From positions 572,671 through 636,670 of the forward strand of contig NZ_LMXH01000002.1 in NCBI RefSeq assembly GCF_001541095.1: DNA of 64,000 nt, written 5' to 3'. This document shows, piece by piece, positions 8,979-17,466 of this stretch. Each line of letters begins with the position of its first letter. The first letter of the stretch is position 1. The notes beneath the pieces were generated by a model. It saw nothing but the letters and a program-made list of their open reading frames with translations, was not told the origin of the DNA and ran no database searches. Made by a program: the position numbers and the translations under genes. This DNA is from Paenibacillus sp. FJAT-26967 (GTDB lineage Bacteria > Bacillota > Bacilli > Paenibacillales > NBRC-103111).

Positions 8979-9110
8979 TTAATTCGCAGGATCTTTGCGC
9001 TGAGGCACTTTCCACTCCGTTCTATCGAGTTTGCGGTGGAGAATAAAGTTGCCCAGTGCCAGCAACAGATTGCTGATGACCGGGATAATTCCTTTGATAA
9101 GCTCCGTCAT
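8979..9110 (-). CDS. 43-aa small membrane-associated protein
   Basis: Short gene with its own signals: GAGGGG 8 bases before the ATG at 9110 and a minus-strand terminator just after the stop. The peptide begins MTELIKGIIPVISNLLLALG, a hydrophobic or amphipathic helix of about 20 residues, then a basic and polar tail (HRKLDRTEWKVPQRKDPAN). This layout fits a small single-helix membrane protein. No family recognised. It sits in the gap between modB and the DUF3817 gene. Confidence 0.65.
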   Translation of the reverse strand: MTELIKGIIPVISNLLLALGNFILHRKLDRTEWKVPQRKDPAN

Positions 9111-9253
9111 ATCTCGCACCCCTCAATAAACATTTCTTAATCTTAGTATACCGAATTTTTACATTTTATGCGATGGGGCAGCTGTGCTCCCTGGAATTGG
9201 ACCGGTTGCTGCGCGTAAAAGGGAAGGCAGCTGTTTTCCTGACCTGATCCCAT

Positions 9254-9290
9254 AACCTCCCGGACCCTTCAGTTGGCCGGGAGGTTTTCA
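9254..9290 (+). terminator. Plus-strand terminator
   Basis: Perfect 10-bp stem AACCTCCCGG (9254-9263) / CCGGGAGGTT (9277-9286) followed by TTTTCATTTT. The only plus-strand genes upstream are modAB, ending 400 bases earlier, so it may mark the end of a longer modAB transcript that runs antisense through the small gene. Confidence 0.65.
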
Positions 9291-9359
9291 TTTTGATAAC
9301 AAGGGATGTTCTTAGTCGGGCAGTCAAATCTGGTAGAATCGCACTCGTGAGGTATGGGC

Positions 9360-9650
9360 TTAGCTCTCTTTCTTTAACTGCGAATCCAGAATGAATGTAC
9401 CGAACGGCAGGAACGAAGCGATAACCGCCCAGATTACCTTCATAATCGACCAGCGGTGTACGAACGTTACATGCGCCACCGCGGCAAGGAATAGAACAAA
9501 CAGGAAGCCATGCATTCCGCCTACAATCGTAACCGGAGCGGGCATGTCAGCAAAATATTTGAGCGGCATAGCGATAAACAGAAGGAGGAGATATGAAATT
9601 CCTTCTATAAAACCGACTACGCGAAGACGCCCGATGGGTGTCTTGAGCAT
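9360..9650 (-). CDS. DUF3817 family integral membrane protein
   Basis: 96 residues with the start 'TPIGRLRVVGFIEGISYLLLLF', 'MPLKYFADMPAPVTIVGGMHG' and 'FLPFGTFILDSQLK', matching the DUF3817 family of small three-helix membrane proteins. Length is normal for the family. Function unknown. The gene stands alone on the minus strand. Confidence 0.85.
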   Translation of the reverse strand: MLKTPIGRLRVVGFIEGISYLLLLFIAMPLKYFADMPAPVTIVGGMHGFLFVLFLAAVAHVTFVHRWSIMKVIWAVIASFLPFGTFILDSQLKKES

Positions 9651-9802
9651 GTGTATGAAGCACCACCTATATACGAGATATTAGGAAGAATCATTCCCGG
9701 TCTATCGTACCATAAGTGGATTGCGGGTTCACTATTCTCAGGAGCAATTGTAGATAAATTGTCTTAAAGTCAATCAAATGCCGGCGCACCTAAAAAGCTT
9801 TG

Positions 9803-12166
9803 TCAGGTATGGATGGGGTGAAGCTCGTAAGCAGACGGGTCAAGAGCTGTCACGAAAGGGCTCAGCGGACCTGCTGAATAGAGATAGAGCCGGTGCATCG
9901 CTCTCGTACAAGCGGTGTAAAACAGCTTCCTGTGGCTTTCACGGCTGTAATTGGCTGCTGATGCATCGTATAACAGCACCGCGTCAAACTCGACACCTTT
10001 GGCCAAATAAGCCGGTATTACGAGTACGCCTTTCTCAAAAGAAGGCGTATCCTTACGGATCAGCCTCAGGTCGGCGGTACCCATAAGCTGATCATATGCC
10101 TGCTCGCTTTCAGCGGCGGTCTTGCAAATGATTCCGATGGAGAGATGTCCCTCCGCACGCAAGGCCGCAATGTCGCCGGTCATCCTCCGGACTAGATCAG
10201 CCGATGCAGGAGCCGTAATTACCTGCGGTTTACCGCCTTCACGCTGAAACGGCTCAATCTCCATGCCATCCTGAAGCATGCCGCGCGTGAACTCTACGAT
10301 TTCCTTGGTAGAGCGGTAACTGCGGTGAAGCACGATTCTCTCGGTCTCTTCTTCGCCGTACAAACCTGCCACGGGTGTCTCGCCCTGGAGAGTCGTGGAG
10401 TGGGCGAAGATCGCCTGGTTGAAATCGCCAAGCACGGTCATGCGTGCGCGCGGGAAGAGTCTTTTGAGAAATTCAAACTGAAAAGGAGAGTAGTCCTGCG
10501 CTTCATCGACAAGTACATGCCGAACGACCGTATTCGTCCGGAAGCCCTCAATCGTTTCTTGCAGATATAAGTAAGGTGTGGCGTCCTCATAAGGAAGCTC
10601 GGTACGGCTGAGTCGCTCAAGCGTGTAAGCGCATATCCCTTCCCACTGCCGGGGCAGCGGCGCACTTTCCGCCAGCCGCTGCATGAGTACCCGGTCTTCG
10701 AACAGCCTGCGGTACAAAGCGGGAACATCCACGAAACGCAAGTTTCTCGTTCTTGACCGCAGCGGTTTGAACTTTTCTTTGATGATCATGGCTTTCAGTA
10801 TTTCTTCTTCCTGCTCTGCATCGTCAAATCCCGCTTCGTCATCCTGCTGTTGGTTACGCAGCTTGGTGTAGGCTTGATGGTAATGTTCGTTGTCCAGAAA
10901 GTTCAGCTCTTCCCTGACCCAGTCTGCCTTACGTTCTGCCTGCTCAAGAGCTTTCAGTTCCCGGAGAATCCATTCTTTGAGAAGAACAACCTTATTCGGG
11001 AGGCGGATGGAGGGATCATAAGAATAAAACTGGGCAAGTATCTGCTCGTGTGAAATCAGGATGCGGCCTCTGAAGCGGTAATCGCGGAATACCATGTCTT
11101 CCTGACGCAAATGATCTCTATAGCGCTGAATGAGATGAAGGAAACCGGCAGAAGCTTTGTATCGGATTCCTTCCATGCGAGCGAGATAATCCGGTTTGTC
11201 GGCTTCATCCTGGAGCACATACTCGATCTGCTCGAACGGATCTTCGATGTCGAATTTTCTTCCAAGACGGTGATGCAAGTAATCCTGGAATGTGGTCTGC
11301 TGCATGTTCTCTTCACCAAGCTCGGGAAGAACGGTGGATACATAGCTGTTGAACAGCGGATTAGGTGAAAACAACACCATCTGATCTGCTTTTAATGTTG
11401 TCCGGTGTTTATAGAGAAGATAGGCGACCCGCTGCAAGGCTGCCGACGTCTTGCCGCTTCCTGCGGCGCCCTGTACGATCAGCATACGGGTGCGGTCGTT
11501 GCGGATGATCCGGTTCTGCTCTTTTTGGATCGTGGCTACAATAGTTTTCATCTGAGAACCGGCGCCTTTGCTGAGTACCTCCTGGAGCAGCTCATCGCCG
11601 ATCATCATGCCCGTATCGAACAGGAACTCGATGCGTCCATTGCGGATGATAAACTGTCTTTTCAGTTCAATATCGCCGCGGATCAATCCTCCCGGTGTAT
11701 CGTACTCCCCCGGTCCCGGCGGGTAATCATAATACAAGCTGGCAATCGGGGTCCGCCAGTCATAGACAAGAAATGTCTCGCCATCTTCATCCAGAAAGGA
11801 GGATACGCCGACATATACACGTTCCGAGCTGCCGGAGCCGTCTTCTTTGAAGTCGATGCGCCCGAAGTAGGGAGTAGGGAGCAGCCGGTTCATCCGGTCC
11901 GCAAGCTTCTTCAAATGCCGGTGGGAGCGCTCACGCTCGGACAGAATCTCAGCTTGCTGCTTCATGCTGAGGAAGGTCTCGAGCACATCATCGTCATTCG
12001 CAATGTTGACCGTTACTTCGTCCCAGAAGTGCTTCCGGATATCGACGACTTGGTCTTTCAATTGGCCTACATCAGGCTCCAGTTGAAGGAGCTGCCGGTT
12101 GAGTTTATCCCGGATCAGATCTACGCGGGCTTGTTCCTTCTTCCATTCTTCAGGGGTGATAGACAA
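9803..12166 (-). CDS. helD: RNA polymerase recycling motor HelD (UvrD/Rep-like ATPase)
   Basis: 787 residues from a TTG at 12166, preceded at 8 bases by AGGAGG; the in-frame ATG 63 bases further up lacks such a site. The N-terminus is a charged coiled coil (residues 1-90), typical of Gram-positive HelD, whose arm enters the RNA polymerase channel. Walker A 'GAAGSGKTS' lies near residue 232. Further UvrD-type motifs are 'VDEAQDYSPFQ' (motif II), 'LGDFNQAIF' (III), 'LHRSYRST' (IV) and 'YTACTRAMHRLYLY' (VI). Known HelD proteins (about 775 residues) strip RNA polymerase from nucleic acids after termination using ATP. Stand-alone gene. A consensus promoter immediately upstream points the other way. 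Confidence 0.92.
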   Translation of the reverse strand: MSITPEEWKKEQARVDLIRDKLNRQLLQLEPDVGQLKDQVVDIRKHFWDEVTVNIANDDDVLETFLSMKQQAEILSERERSHRHLKKLADRMNRLLPTPYFGRIDFKEDGSGSSERVYVGVSSFLDEDGETFLVYDWRTPIASLYYDYPPGPGEYDTPGGLIRGDIELKRQFIIRNGRIEFLFDTGMMIGDELLQEVLSKGAGSQMKTIVATIQKEQNRIIRNDRTRMLIVQGAAGSGKTSAALQRVAYLLYKHRTTLKADQMVLFSPNPLFNSYVSTVLPELGEENMQQTTFQDYLHHRLGRKFDIEDPFEQIEYVLQDEADKPDYLARMEGIRYKASAGFLHLIQRYRDHLRQEDMVFRDYRFRGRILISHEQILAQFYSYDPSIRLPNKVVLLKEWILRELKALEQAERKADWVREELNFLDNEHYHQAYTKLRNQQQDDEAGFDDAEQEEEILKAMIIKEKFKPLRSRTRNLRFVDVPALYRRLFEDRVLMQRLAESAPLPRQWEGICAYTLERLSRTELPYEDATPYLYLQETIEGFRTNTVVRHVLVDEAQDYSPFQFEFLKRLFPRARMTVLGDFNQAIFAHSTTLQGETPVAGLYGEEETERIVLHRSYRSTKEIVEFTRGMLQDGMEIEPFQREGGKPQVITAPASADLVRRMTGDIAALRAEGHLSIGIICKTAAESEQAYDQLMGTADLRLIRKDTPSFEKGVLVIPAYLAKGVEFDAVLLYDASAANYSRESHRKLFYTACTRAMHRLYLYSAGPLSPFVTALDPSAYELHPIHT

Positions 12167-12238
12167 GGTATAATCCTCCTTAATTAGTGTTGAGAAGTAT
12201 GAGCATGTATGTAAATGCGAGTAGGCCAAGATAATAAG

Positions 12239-12267
12239 TTGACAAGAGATGGTTGGAGTGGTATACT
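12239..12267 (+). promoter_or_regulatory. Consensus sigma-A promoter
   Basis: TTGACA (12239-12244), 17-base spacer, TATACT (12262-12267). Transcription would begin near 12275 and reach the T-tract at about 12384. Only 71 bases separate the -35 box from the divergent helD start. Confidence 0.8.
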
Positions 12268-12274
12268 ATATTTG

Positions 12275-12387
12275 AGATGATTTGTTCGTTTTACTTAAAT
12301 GAACCAATAGTCTTTTTATTCTAGCATTTAAGATTTGAAAAATCAATCGAAAACCAACAATCGGCCCCAAAGGCCGGTTTTTTTGTG
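12275..12387 (+). ncRNA. Candidate small RNA or attenuated leader, about 110 nt
   Basis: Bounded by the consensus promoter at 12239-12267 and a GC-rich hairpin with seven T's at 12362-12384. The sequence between is AT-rich. It contains a possible 15-codon reading frame from an ATG at about 12279 without a ribosome binding site. Two readings are possible: an independent small RNA, or a terminated leader of the methyltransferase gene that starts 150 bases further on. No known RNA family recognised. Confidence 0.5.
12362..12384 (+). terminator. Intrinsic terminator of the candidate small RNA
   Basis: CGGCC (12362-12366), loop CCAAA, GGCCG (12372-12376), then GTTTTTTTG. Short but GC-only stem with a strong T-tract. 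No protein gene precedes it on this strand. Confidence 0.7.
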
Positions 12388-12538
12388 TGGAATAAGGGTA
12401 AAAGTAAGTATAGTAATTCCGGTAACCTCTCCATGCAGCGATTTCTCCAGAAGTTGTAATCTGCTGCCGCAAGTCGCTTCAAAGCTGCTTTTTTTGGGGT
12501 AAGCAAAGTTAGCAAGGGAATACTGGAGGGTGAGCAGG

Positions 12539-13270
12539 ATGGAGAAGAACCGTTTGCAGCATATTCGCAAAGAAGAAAAGGAATATCACGAGCAATACTA
12601 TGAAGAGCATGAGCTCTATGAGGAAGATAGCTGGATAGAAGAACCGGATCAAAGGATGCTTGAATATATAGCCAAGCTGAAGACCGGCCGTCCTCTCAAA
12701 GCGCTGGATCTGGGGTGCGGCAACGGTCGGAACAGCATTCCGCTGGCGCGTGAATTAAAAGGGGACGGCGGTCGCGTCACTTGTGTCGATTTGCTGGAAA
12801 AAGCGCTGGATCAGCTCAAAGATTACAGCGTAGAATACCGGGTGGAGGATGTAATCCGGACGGAGCAGGCCGATATCAGTGTCTATGAAGTTCGTCCGGG
12901 TGAATATGATTTCATTCTGGCCGCTTCCTCTCTGGAGCATGTCCGTTCGGAAACCGATCTGGATAATTTGCTTGTCCGGTTAAGAGAAGGTACACGTGAC
13001 TGCGGGATTAACTATATCAATATGAATACGGGAATAGAGGAGTATGACCTTACAACCGGTGAGAAGAGGGAGACTTTGATCGAGCTGGTGCTCACCAAGG
13101 AACAGGCGCTGCAGAAGCTGCGCGGCAGCTACGAGGGGTGGGAAGAGCTGCATGCATCTCACAAACCCATCGAATTTGAAATCAACCGCGGGGAAGCGCC
13201 CGTCATGATGAAAGCTGACTGCGTCAGCTTTGCGGTACGCAAACCGGGAGCAAAGAAGAAGCAAGCCTAA
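12539..13270 (+). CDS. SAM-dependent methyltransferase (class I)
   Basis: 243 residues from the ATG at 12539 (TGGAGGG 8 bases before; an upstream GTG at 12530 overlaps that site). The N-terminal 45 residues are highly charged, then motif I 'ALDLGCGNGRNSIPLA' binds SAM, with the acidic residue of motif II in 'VTCVDLLEKAL' and 'FILAASSLEHV' as motif IV. The charged N-terminus and class resemble TehB-like methyltransferases, but the substrate is not known. It ends with a strong terminator at 13308-13342 and forms a single-gene unit downstream of the candidate small RNA. Confidence 0.82.
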   Translation: MEKNRLQHIRKEEKEYHEQYYEEHELYEEDSWIEEPDQRMLEYIAKLKTGRPLKALDLGCGNGRNSIPLARELKGDGGRVTCVDLLEKALDQLKDYSVEYRVEDVIRTEQADISVYEVRPGEYDFILAASSLEHVRSETDLDNLLVRLREGTRDCGINYINMNTGIEEYDLTTGEKRETLIELVLTKEQALQKLRGSYEGWEELHASHKPIEFEINRGEAPVMMKADCVSFAVRKPGAKKKQA

Positions 13271-13307
13271 GCAAGCTGTGAGCACAAGAGAGTATCAGAT
13301 AGAAAGG

Positions 13308-13342
13308 GCCGTTTTCCGGGATAACCGGAAAACGGCTTTTTT
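13308..13342 (+). terminator. Strong intrinsic terminator
   Basis: Perfect 12-bp stem GCCGTTTTCCGG (13308-13319) / CCGGAAAACGGC (13325-13336) followed by six T's. It ends the methyltransferase gene. Confidence 0.92.
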
Positions 13343-13394
13343 GCTTGTTACTATACATCCTCTTCCGATGCACGAACATGGTACTGCGCTTGGG

Positions 13395-13979
13395 TTATGA
13401 ATTTGATGAAGAAGAGTCCTGTGCCTGCCTTTCTTGCTCTTGCAGCTGTTCTTGCACGATTAGAAGCGCAGCTTCAAGAAGCGACCCGGCAGTCAGATCC
13501 GCGTTCGTATCCGGGTCTGTCTGTTCGCCGGAAAAAATGCGGATCGTACGGGTCCCCGCTAAGCGCCCTGCGGCTGTGTCCGGGGCTCTATCGCCGATGG
13601 TATAGCATTGCGGCAAGTGAACCCGGTGCTTCTGCGCTAAGTCGAGAATCATGCCGGGCTCGGGTTTGCGGCACAGGCACCCGGCTCCCGGGCGGTGCGG
13701 ACAATAGGCAATATCATCAATGACCGCGCCGTCTTTTTCAAGCAGCAGGAGAAGCTGCCGGTGAACCGCATGGAGCTGTGCTGTCGTCATATAGCCGAGC
13801 CCGATTCCTCCTTGATTGGTGACGATAAACACCATGTACCCGGCTTCCTTAAGCGCTTGGACCGCTTGGGCCACTCCCGGCAGCAAGAATACATCATCTG
13901 CATTATTCACATAATGGACTCTTGGGGACCGGACTTCGTTGATGACCCCGTCTCTATCCAGAAAAACAGCTTTTCGCAT
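13395..13979 (-). CDS. gmhB: HAD family phosphatase, GmhB-like (D,D-heptose 1,7-bisphosphate type)
   Basis: 194 residues. HAD motif I 'FLDRDGVIN' holds the nucleophile and acid/base Asp (residues 7 and 9). Motif II 'VTNQGGIGLG' follows, the zinc-binding cysteine segment 'CPHRPGAGCLCRKPEPGM' is characteristic of GmhB/HisB-type phosphatases, and motif IV is 'TIGDRAPD', where the usual Asp-Asp pair reads D-R-A-P-D. GGGAGGG precedes the ATG. Known relatives dephosphorylate heptose bisphosphate for surface glycan synthesis. No other heptose gene is nearby, so the exact sugar phosphate is uncertain. The C-terminus is a Gln/Ser-rich tail (QEQERQAQDSSSSNS). Confidence 0.82.
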   Translation of the reverse strand: MRKAVFLDRDGVINEVRSPRVHYVNNADDVFLLPGVAQAVQALKEAGYMVFIVTNQGGIGLGYMTTAQLHAVHRQLLLLLEKDGAVIDDIAYCPHRPGAGCLCRKPEPGMILDLAQKHRVHLPQCYTIGDRAPDTAAGRLAGTRTIRIFSGEQTDPDTNADLTAGSLLEAALLIVQEQLQEQERQAQDSSSSNS

Positions 13980-14136
13980 ATCATTTTGTCCCTCCCGTTC
14001 TCCTACTGTAGGATGCTGATCTTTTTCTTTACCCTTCCCACCTGTTTTTTACCACAAGTAAATCTGATTTGCGGTCTTCTCAGAGGGTTAATAGGCTACA
14101 TAACACGTACCAGCAAAGGAAACGGAGGAACCAAGC

Positions 14137-15117
14137 ATGCAAACGATCTGGAAAGGCGCGATCAGCTTCGGTCTGGTCAATGTCCCCGTCAAAATGTACA
14201 CAGCTACGGAAGACAATGATATTTCCATGCGAATGCTGCATAAGGAGTATAATGTCCCGATCCAGTATCACCGGACTTGCCCTAAGTGTGAAGAAGATGT
14301 GAACTGGAGCGACATTGTCAAAGGATACGAGTATGAACCCGGTCATTTTGTGACTTTTGATAAAAAAGAACTGGAAGCTCTTGCCGATGAAAAGTCAAGG
14401 GAAATCCGGATTCTGGATTTCGTGCACCTGGAAGAAATTGATCCGATTTACTTTCAGAAAACGTACTATCTCGCACCGGATGAATCGGGTTCGCATGCCT
14501 ATAATCTGCTCGTGTCGGCACTGGAGAAATCGGAGAAGATCGGAATCGCCAACGTGACGATCCGCTCCAAAAGCAGTCTCGCCGCAATCCGTGTCATTGA
14601 CGGTGTGCTGTCTATGGTGACCATGTGGTATGCGGAAGAAATTCGTCCCAAAGAACAGGTCCCGAATCTTCCCAAACAGCAAAAAGCCGACAAGCGTGAG
14701 CTGGATATGGCTCTGATGCTGATTGACCAGCTGACGGGGAGTTTTGAACCGGATAAATACGAGGATGATTACCGGGAAAGGCTGCTCGATGCCATCGAAG
14801 ATAAGGTGGAGGGCAAAGAAGTGAAGGCAGCGCCGGAAGAGAAGAAAACGAATGTGATCGATCTGATGGATGCCCTGCAGCAAAGTCTGAAGCAGATGAA
14901 GGGCAATCCGGGAGAAGAAGATGAAGACGAAGGTGAGAAGAAATCCGCCGGCAGTAAAACGAAACGTTCCACCAAGAGCCGTTCCGGTTCTGCTTCCGGT
15001 TCTGGAGCCAGGAGTTCCTCCAAGAGCAAAGCGAAGAGTCCCTCCAAGAAAGCGGCTGAAGGAGCAGGCAAAGCGAAGCGCCGAAGCAAAACTGCGGCTA
15101 AGAAGACAGGGAGCTGA
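14137..15117 (+). CDS. ku: Non-homologous end joining protein Ku
   Basis: 326 residues with the Ku start 'MQTIWKGAISFGLVNVPVKMY', the Ku-core phrases 'CPKCEEDV' and 'GYEYEPGHFVTFDKKEL', and 'YYLAPDE' with 'ALMLIDQLTG' later. Ku homodimers bind broken DNA ends as a ring and recruit LigD. After about residue 260 comes a Lys/Ser/Gly-rich tail, as in many bacterial Ku proteins, which probably contacts DNA. GGAGG precedes the ATG. It is the first gene of a tight three-gene operon: the ligase starts 3 bases after its stop. Confidence 0.95.
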   Translation: MQTIWKGAISFGLVNVPVKMYTATEDNDISMRMLHKEYNVPIQYHRTCPKCEEDVNWSDIVKGYEYEPGHFVTFDKKELEALADEKSREIRILDFVHLEEIDPIYFQKTYYLAPDESGSHAYNLLVSALEKSEKIGIANVTIRSKSSLAAIRVIDGVLSMVTMWYAEEIRPKEQVPNLPKQQKADKRELDMALMLIDQLTGSFEPDKYEDDYRERLLDAIEDKVEGKEVKAAPEEKKTNVIDLMDALQQSLKQMKGNPGEEDEDEGEKKSAGSKTKRSTKSRSGSASGSGARSSSKSKAKSPSKKAAEGAGKAKRRSKTAAKKTGS

Positions 15118-15120
15118 CGC

Positions 15121-16026
15121 ATGGAACGATTCATACCGATGTCCCCGATTCTTTCAACGGACATACCCGAAGGAGATGACTGGGTGTACCAGCTGAAATG
15201 GGACGGATTCCGGATCATCGCCCTGGTGGATCAGGGCCGCGTGGAGCTGTTCTCCAAGAAAATGCTGCCTAAAAATCTCAACTATCCCGATCTGGTAAAA
15301 GCGCTGCAAAAGCTGGAAGGGAGCTATGTACTGGATGGAGAGGCTGTTATTCTTGATCCAGCAACAGGTAAACCCAGCTTCCAGAAAATGCAGCAGCGCG
15401 ATAAACTGACGGATATTGGGCTTATTAATAGGTCTGCGCAGCGAGAACCGGTGCATTACATGTTATTTGACTTGATTCAGCTGGGACAGCAGGATCTTCG
15501 GCGGGTTTCTTTTCAAGAGAGATTCAAGCTTCTTCAGGAAGCAGCGGCTGGCTGGGAACCTCCGCTCTATGTGACGGATCTGTATGACGACGGGCAAGCT
15601 CTCTGGGACTGGGCAGAAGCGAACGCGTGGGAAGGAATAATATCGAAGCGGTTGAACAGCCTGTACCGTTCCGGGAAAGATCACCATGATTGGTATAAGC
15701 GTAAAACAGCGCTCCGGCTAGAGGTTCAAGGCGTCGGCGTGCTGGTAAAGGAAGGCCGGGCGGCAAGCCTGGTCATGCGCAGCAGCGGCCGTTATTTGGG
15801 CCGTGTCTCTTCGGGTCTGAGCCAGCACTCCAAGCGGAAACTGCTTAGCTTAGAGACCGGGCGCAGTCTGGAGGATTACTTCCAGGCTGTTCCGGAAGGC
15901 TTGAAGGGTATGGACGTGCGATGGCTGGAGGAGCCGCTTTCCCTGCTCGTGACCGGACGTGAAATGACGGAGAACGGAATTCTGCGGCATCCTAAACTGC
16001 TATCCATCGGAGGGATTCCCTTATGA
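15121..16026 (+). CDS. ligD: ATP-dependent DNA ligase, LigD ligase module
   Basis: 301 residues. Nucleotidyltransferase motif I is 'QLKWDGFR' (adenylated Lys near residue 25), with 'VLDGEAVILD' as motif III and 'WEGIISKRLNSLY' as motif IV/V. After about residue 200 comes an OB-fold domain. It lacks the polymerase module found fused in B. subtilis and mycobacterial LigD; that module is the next gene, overlapping by 4 bases (ATGA). Together with Ku it seals double-strand breaks, a job important in spores. Confidence 0.92.
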   Translation: MERFIPMSPILSTDIPEGDDWVYQLKWDGFRIIALVDQGRVELFSKKMLPKNLNYPDLVKALQKLEGSYVLDGEAVILDPATGKPSFQKMQQRDKLTDIGLINRSAQREPVHYMLFDLIQLGQQDLRRVSFQERFKLLQEAAAGWEPPLYVTDLYDDGQALWDWAEANAWEGIISKRLNSLYRSGKDHHDWYKRKTALRLEVQGVGVLVKEGRAASLVMRSSGRYLGRVSSGLSQHSKRKLLSLETGRSLEDYFQAVPEGLKGMDVRWLEEPLSLLVTGREMTENGILRHPKLLSIGGIPL

Positions 16027-16907
16027 GTCCGCAACAAGTCGGCACAGTCGAAGTGGACGGCAACGAAATAAGAGTAACGAATCCGGATAAGCTGCTGTGG
16101 CCGGAAGCAGGTATTACCAAAGGGATGTATCTGCAGAAATTGGTTCTGCTTGCTCCTTATCTGCTGAGGTACTGCCGGAATCGTTATTTGACGACCATCC
16201 GCTATCCGGACGGAGTAGGCGGGAAATCCTTTTACCAGAAAAATGCGCCTTCTCCGCTGCCATCCTACGTACAGACCTCTCAGAAAGAAGGAATTCACTA
16301 CATCAATCTGGACTCGGTATCCACTTTGCTGTGGCTCGGTAATTTGGCTGCTTTGGAATTTCATCCGTCCTTTGAATACATCGGAGGCGAAGAGCCGGCG
16401 GAGTGGGTCCTGGACATAGACCCGAGTACGGAGGATGAGCCCAGGTTGATGGAAGCCGTCGCGATTATCGGCGAGACTTTAACGGGGATGGGTATTGCAT
16501 CGGTACCCAAAACATCCGGGGCCACCGGCGTGCAGATTATAGTTCCGATTAATTCCGGTTATACGTTCGGTGAGTTGAGGCGGGTCGGTAAATTTCTAGG
16601 TGAATATTTGTCGGAGAAATATCCGGCTTTGTTCACGATAGAGCGGCTGCTGAAGGACCGCGGGAAACGGATTTACGTGGATTATGTGCAGCATGCGGCG
16701 GGTAAAAGTTTGGCAGCGCCTTACACACCGCGTGGCAGATCGCAGGCGACCGTTTCTACACCGCTTACATGGGATGAAGTCCGGCAGGGTGTGGATTTGA
16801 AGCAGTTTACTTTGCTTACCATCCATGAACGCCTGCATAAATACGGAGATTTAATTGCCAAGCAGAAGAAGCAGTCGTTGGATACGATCTTAGAATTCGT
16901 CCGTTAA
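16023..16907 (+). CDS. ligD: LigD polymerase (archaeo-eukaryotic primase-like) module
   Basis: 294 residues, the size of an isolated LigD polymerase domain. Diagnostic phrases are 'NPDKLLWPEAGITKGMYLQ' near the N-terminus, the catalytic acidic motif 'WVLDIDPS' around residue 137, 'KTSGATGVQIIVPI' and 'YVDYVQHAAGKSLAAPY'. The domain fills gaps with ribo- or deoxyribonucleotides at broken ends before ligation. It is translationally coupled to the ligase gene by an ATGA overlap. Confidence 0.93.
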   Translation: MSPQQVGTVEVDGNEIRVTNPDKLLWPEAGITKGMYLQKLVLLAPYLLRYCRNRYLTTIRYPDGVGGKSFYQKNAPSPLPSYVQTSQKEGIHYINLDSVSTLLWLGNLAALEFHPSFEYIGGEEPAEWVLDIDPSTEDEPRLMEAVAIIGETLTGMGIASVPKTSGATGVQIIVPINSGYTFGELRRVGKFLGEYLSEKYPALFTIERLLKDRGKRIYVDYVQHAAGKSLAAPYTPRGRSQATVSTPLTWDEVRQGVDLKQFTLLTIHERLHKYGDLIAKQKKQSLDTILEFVR

Positions 16908-17017
16908 AGACGGTTATAAGAGTCCGGGCTTAAACAGGAAGAACTGCCCTGTTTGTGATGTGTAGAAATACCGGGCAAAGGGTAATACAACTTAATTCAA
17001 AAGGGAAGGTGATTAGC

Positions 17018-17248
17018 ATGTCCGAACATAACTCCGCATCTGTGCATACAACCCCGAATCCGGAAGGAGGCTGGGATAACCAGAAAGATGGCAGGAAAGT
17101 TAGTCATCACGACAAGAAAGAAGAAGCGCAGGCACGCGGCCGTGAAGAAGCAAAGCGGGATGAAACGGAGCATAAAATCCATAACCGGGATGGTAAAATA
17201 GCGGAATCCAACAGCTACGGGAATGATCCTTTCCCCCCAAAGGGTTAA
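17018..17248 (+). CDS. DUF2188 domain protein
   Basis: 76 residues from the ATG at 17018 (AAGGGAAGGTG upstream); longer in-frame starts lack such a site. 'VHTTPNPEGGWDNQKDGRKVSHHDKKEEAQ' fits the small DUF2188 family ('V.P...G.W.v...g..r....f.tk.eA...a'), and the end 'HNRDGKIAESNSYGNDPFPPKG' is also family-like. Very hydrophilic and soluble. Function unknown. It has its own terminator. Confidence 0.8.
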   Translation: MSEHNSASVHTTPNPEGGWDNQKDGRKVSHHDKKEEAQARGREEAKRDETEHKIHNRDGKIAESNSYGNDPFPPKG

Positions 17249-17280
17249 TATCCTGTGTTATGAATAGCACGATTAATAGG

Positions 17281-17322
17281 AACATTCTTTCTTCTAATAA
17301 ATAGAAGAAGGAATGTTTTTTT
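17281..17322 (+). terminator. Intrinsic terminator
   Basis: 16-bp stem (17281-17296 with 17302-17317, one G-T pair) and seven T's. It ends the DUF2188 gene. Confidence 0.9.
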
Positions 17323-17466
17323 GCAATTACAAGTAAGGATGGATGCATTGAAAATTGAAGAGGTCTGTATCGCTTAAATGCAGGACCTAAAAAAAGCTTT
17401 GCATATCCGAAAAATCAACGGTAAGTTAGAGTAGAAGGACACAAATCGTGAGGAGTGACAACAAGG

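Noticed and set aside
11405-12187. 260-codon plus-strand frame opposite helD
   Set aside because: Shadow of helD, which has all helicase motifs and a strong ribosome binding site.
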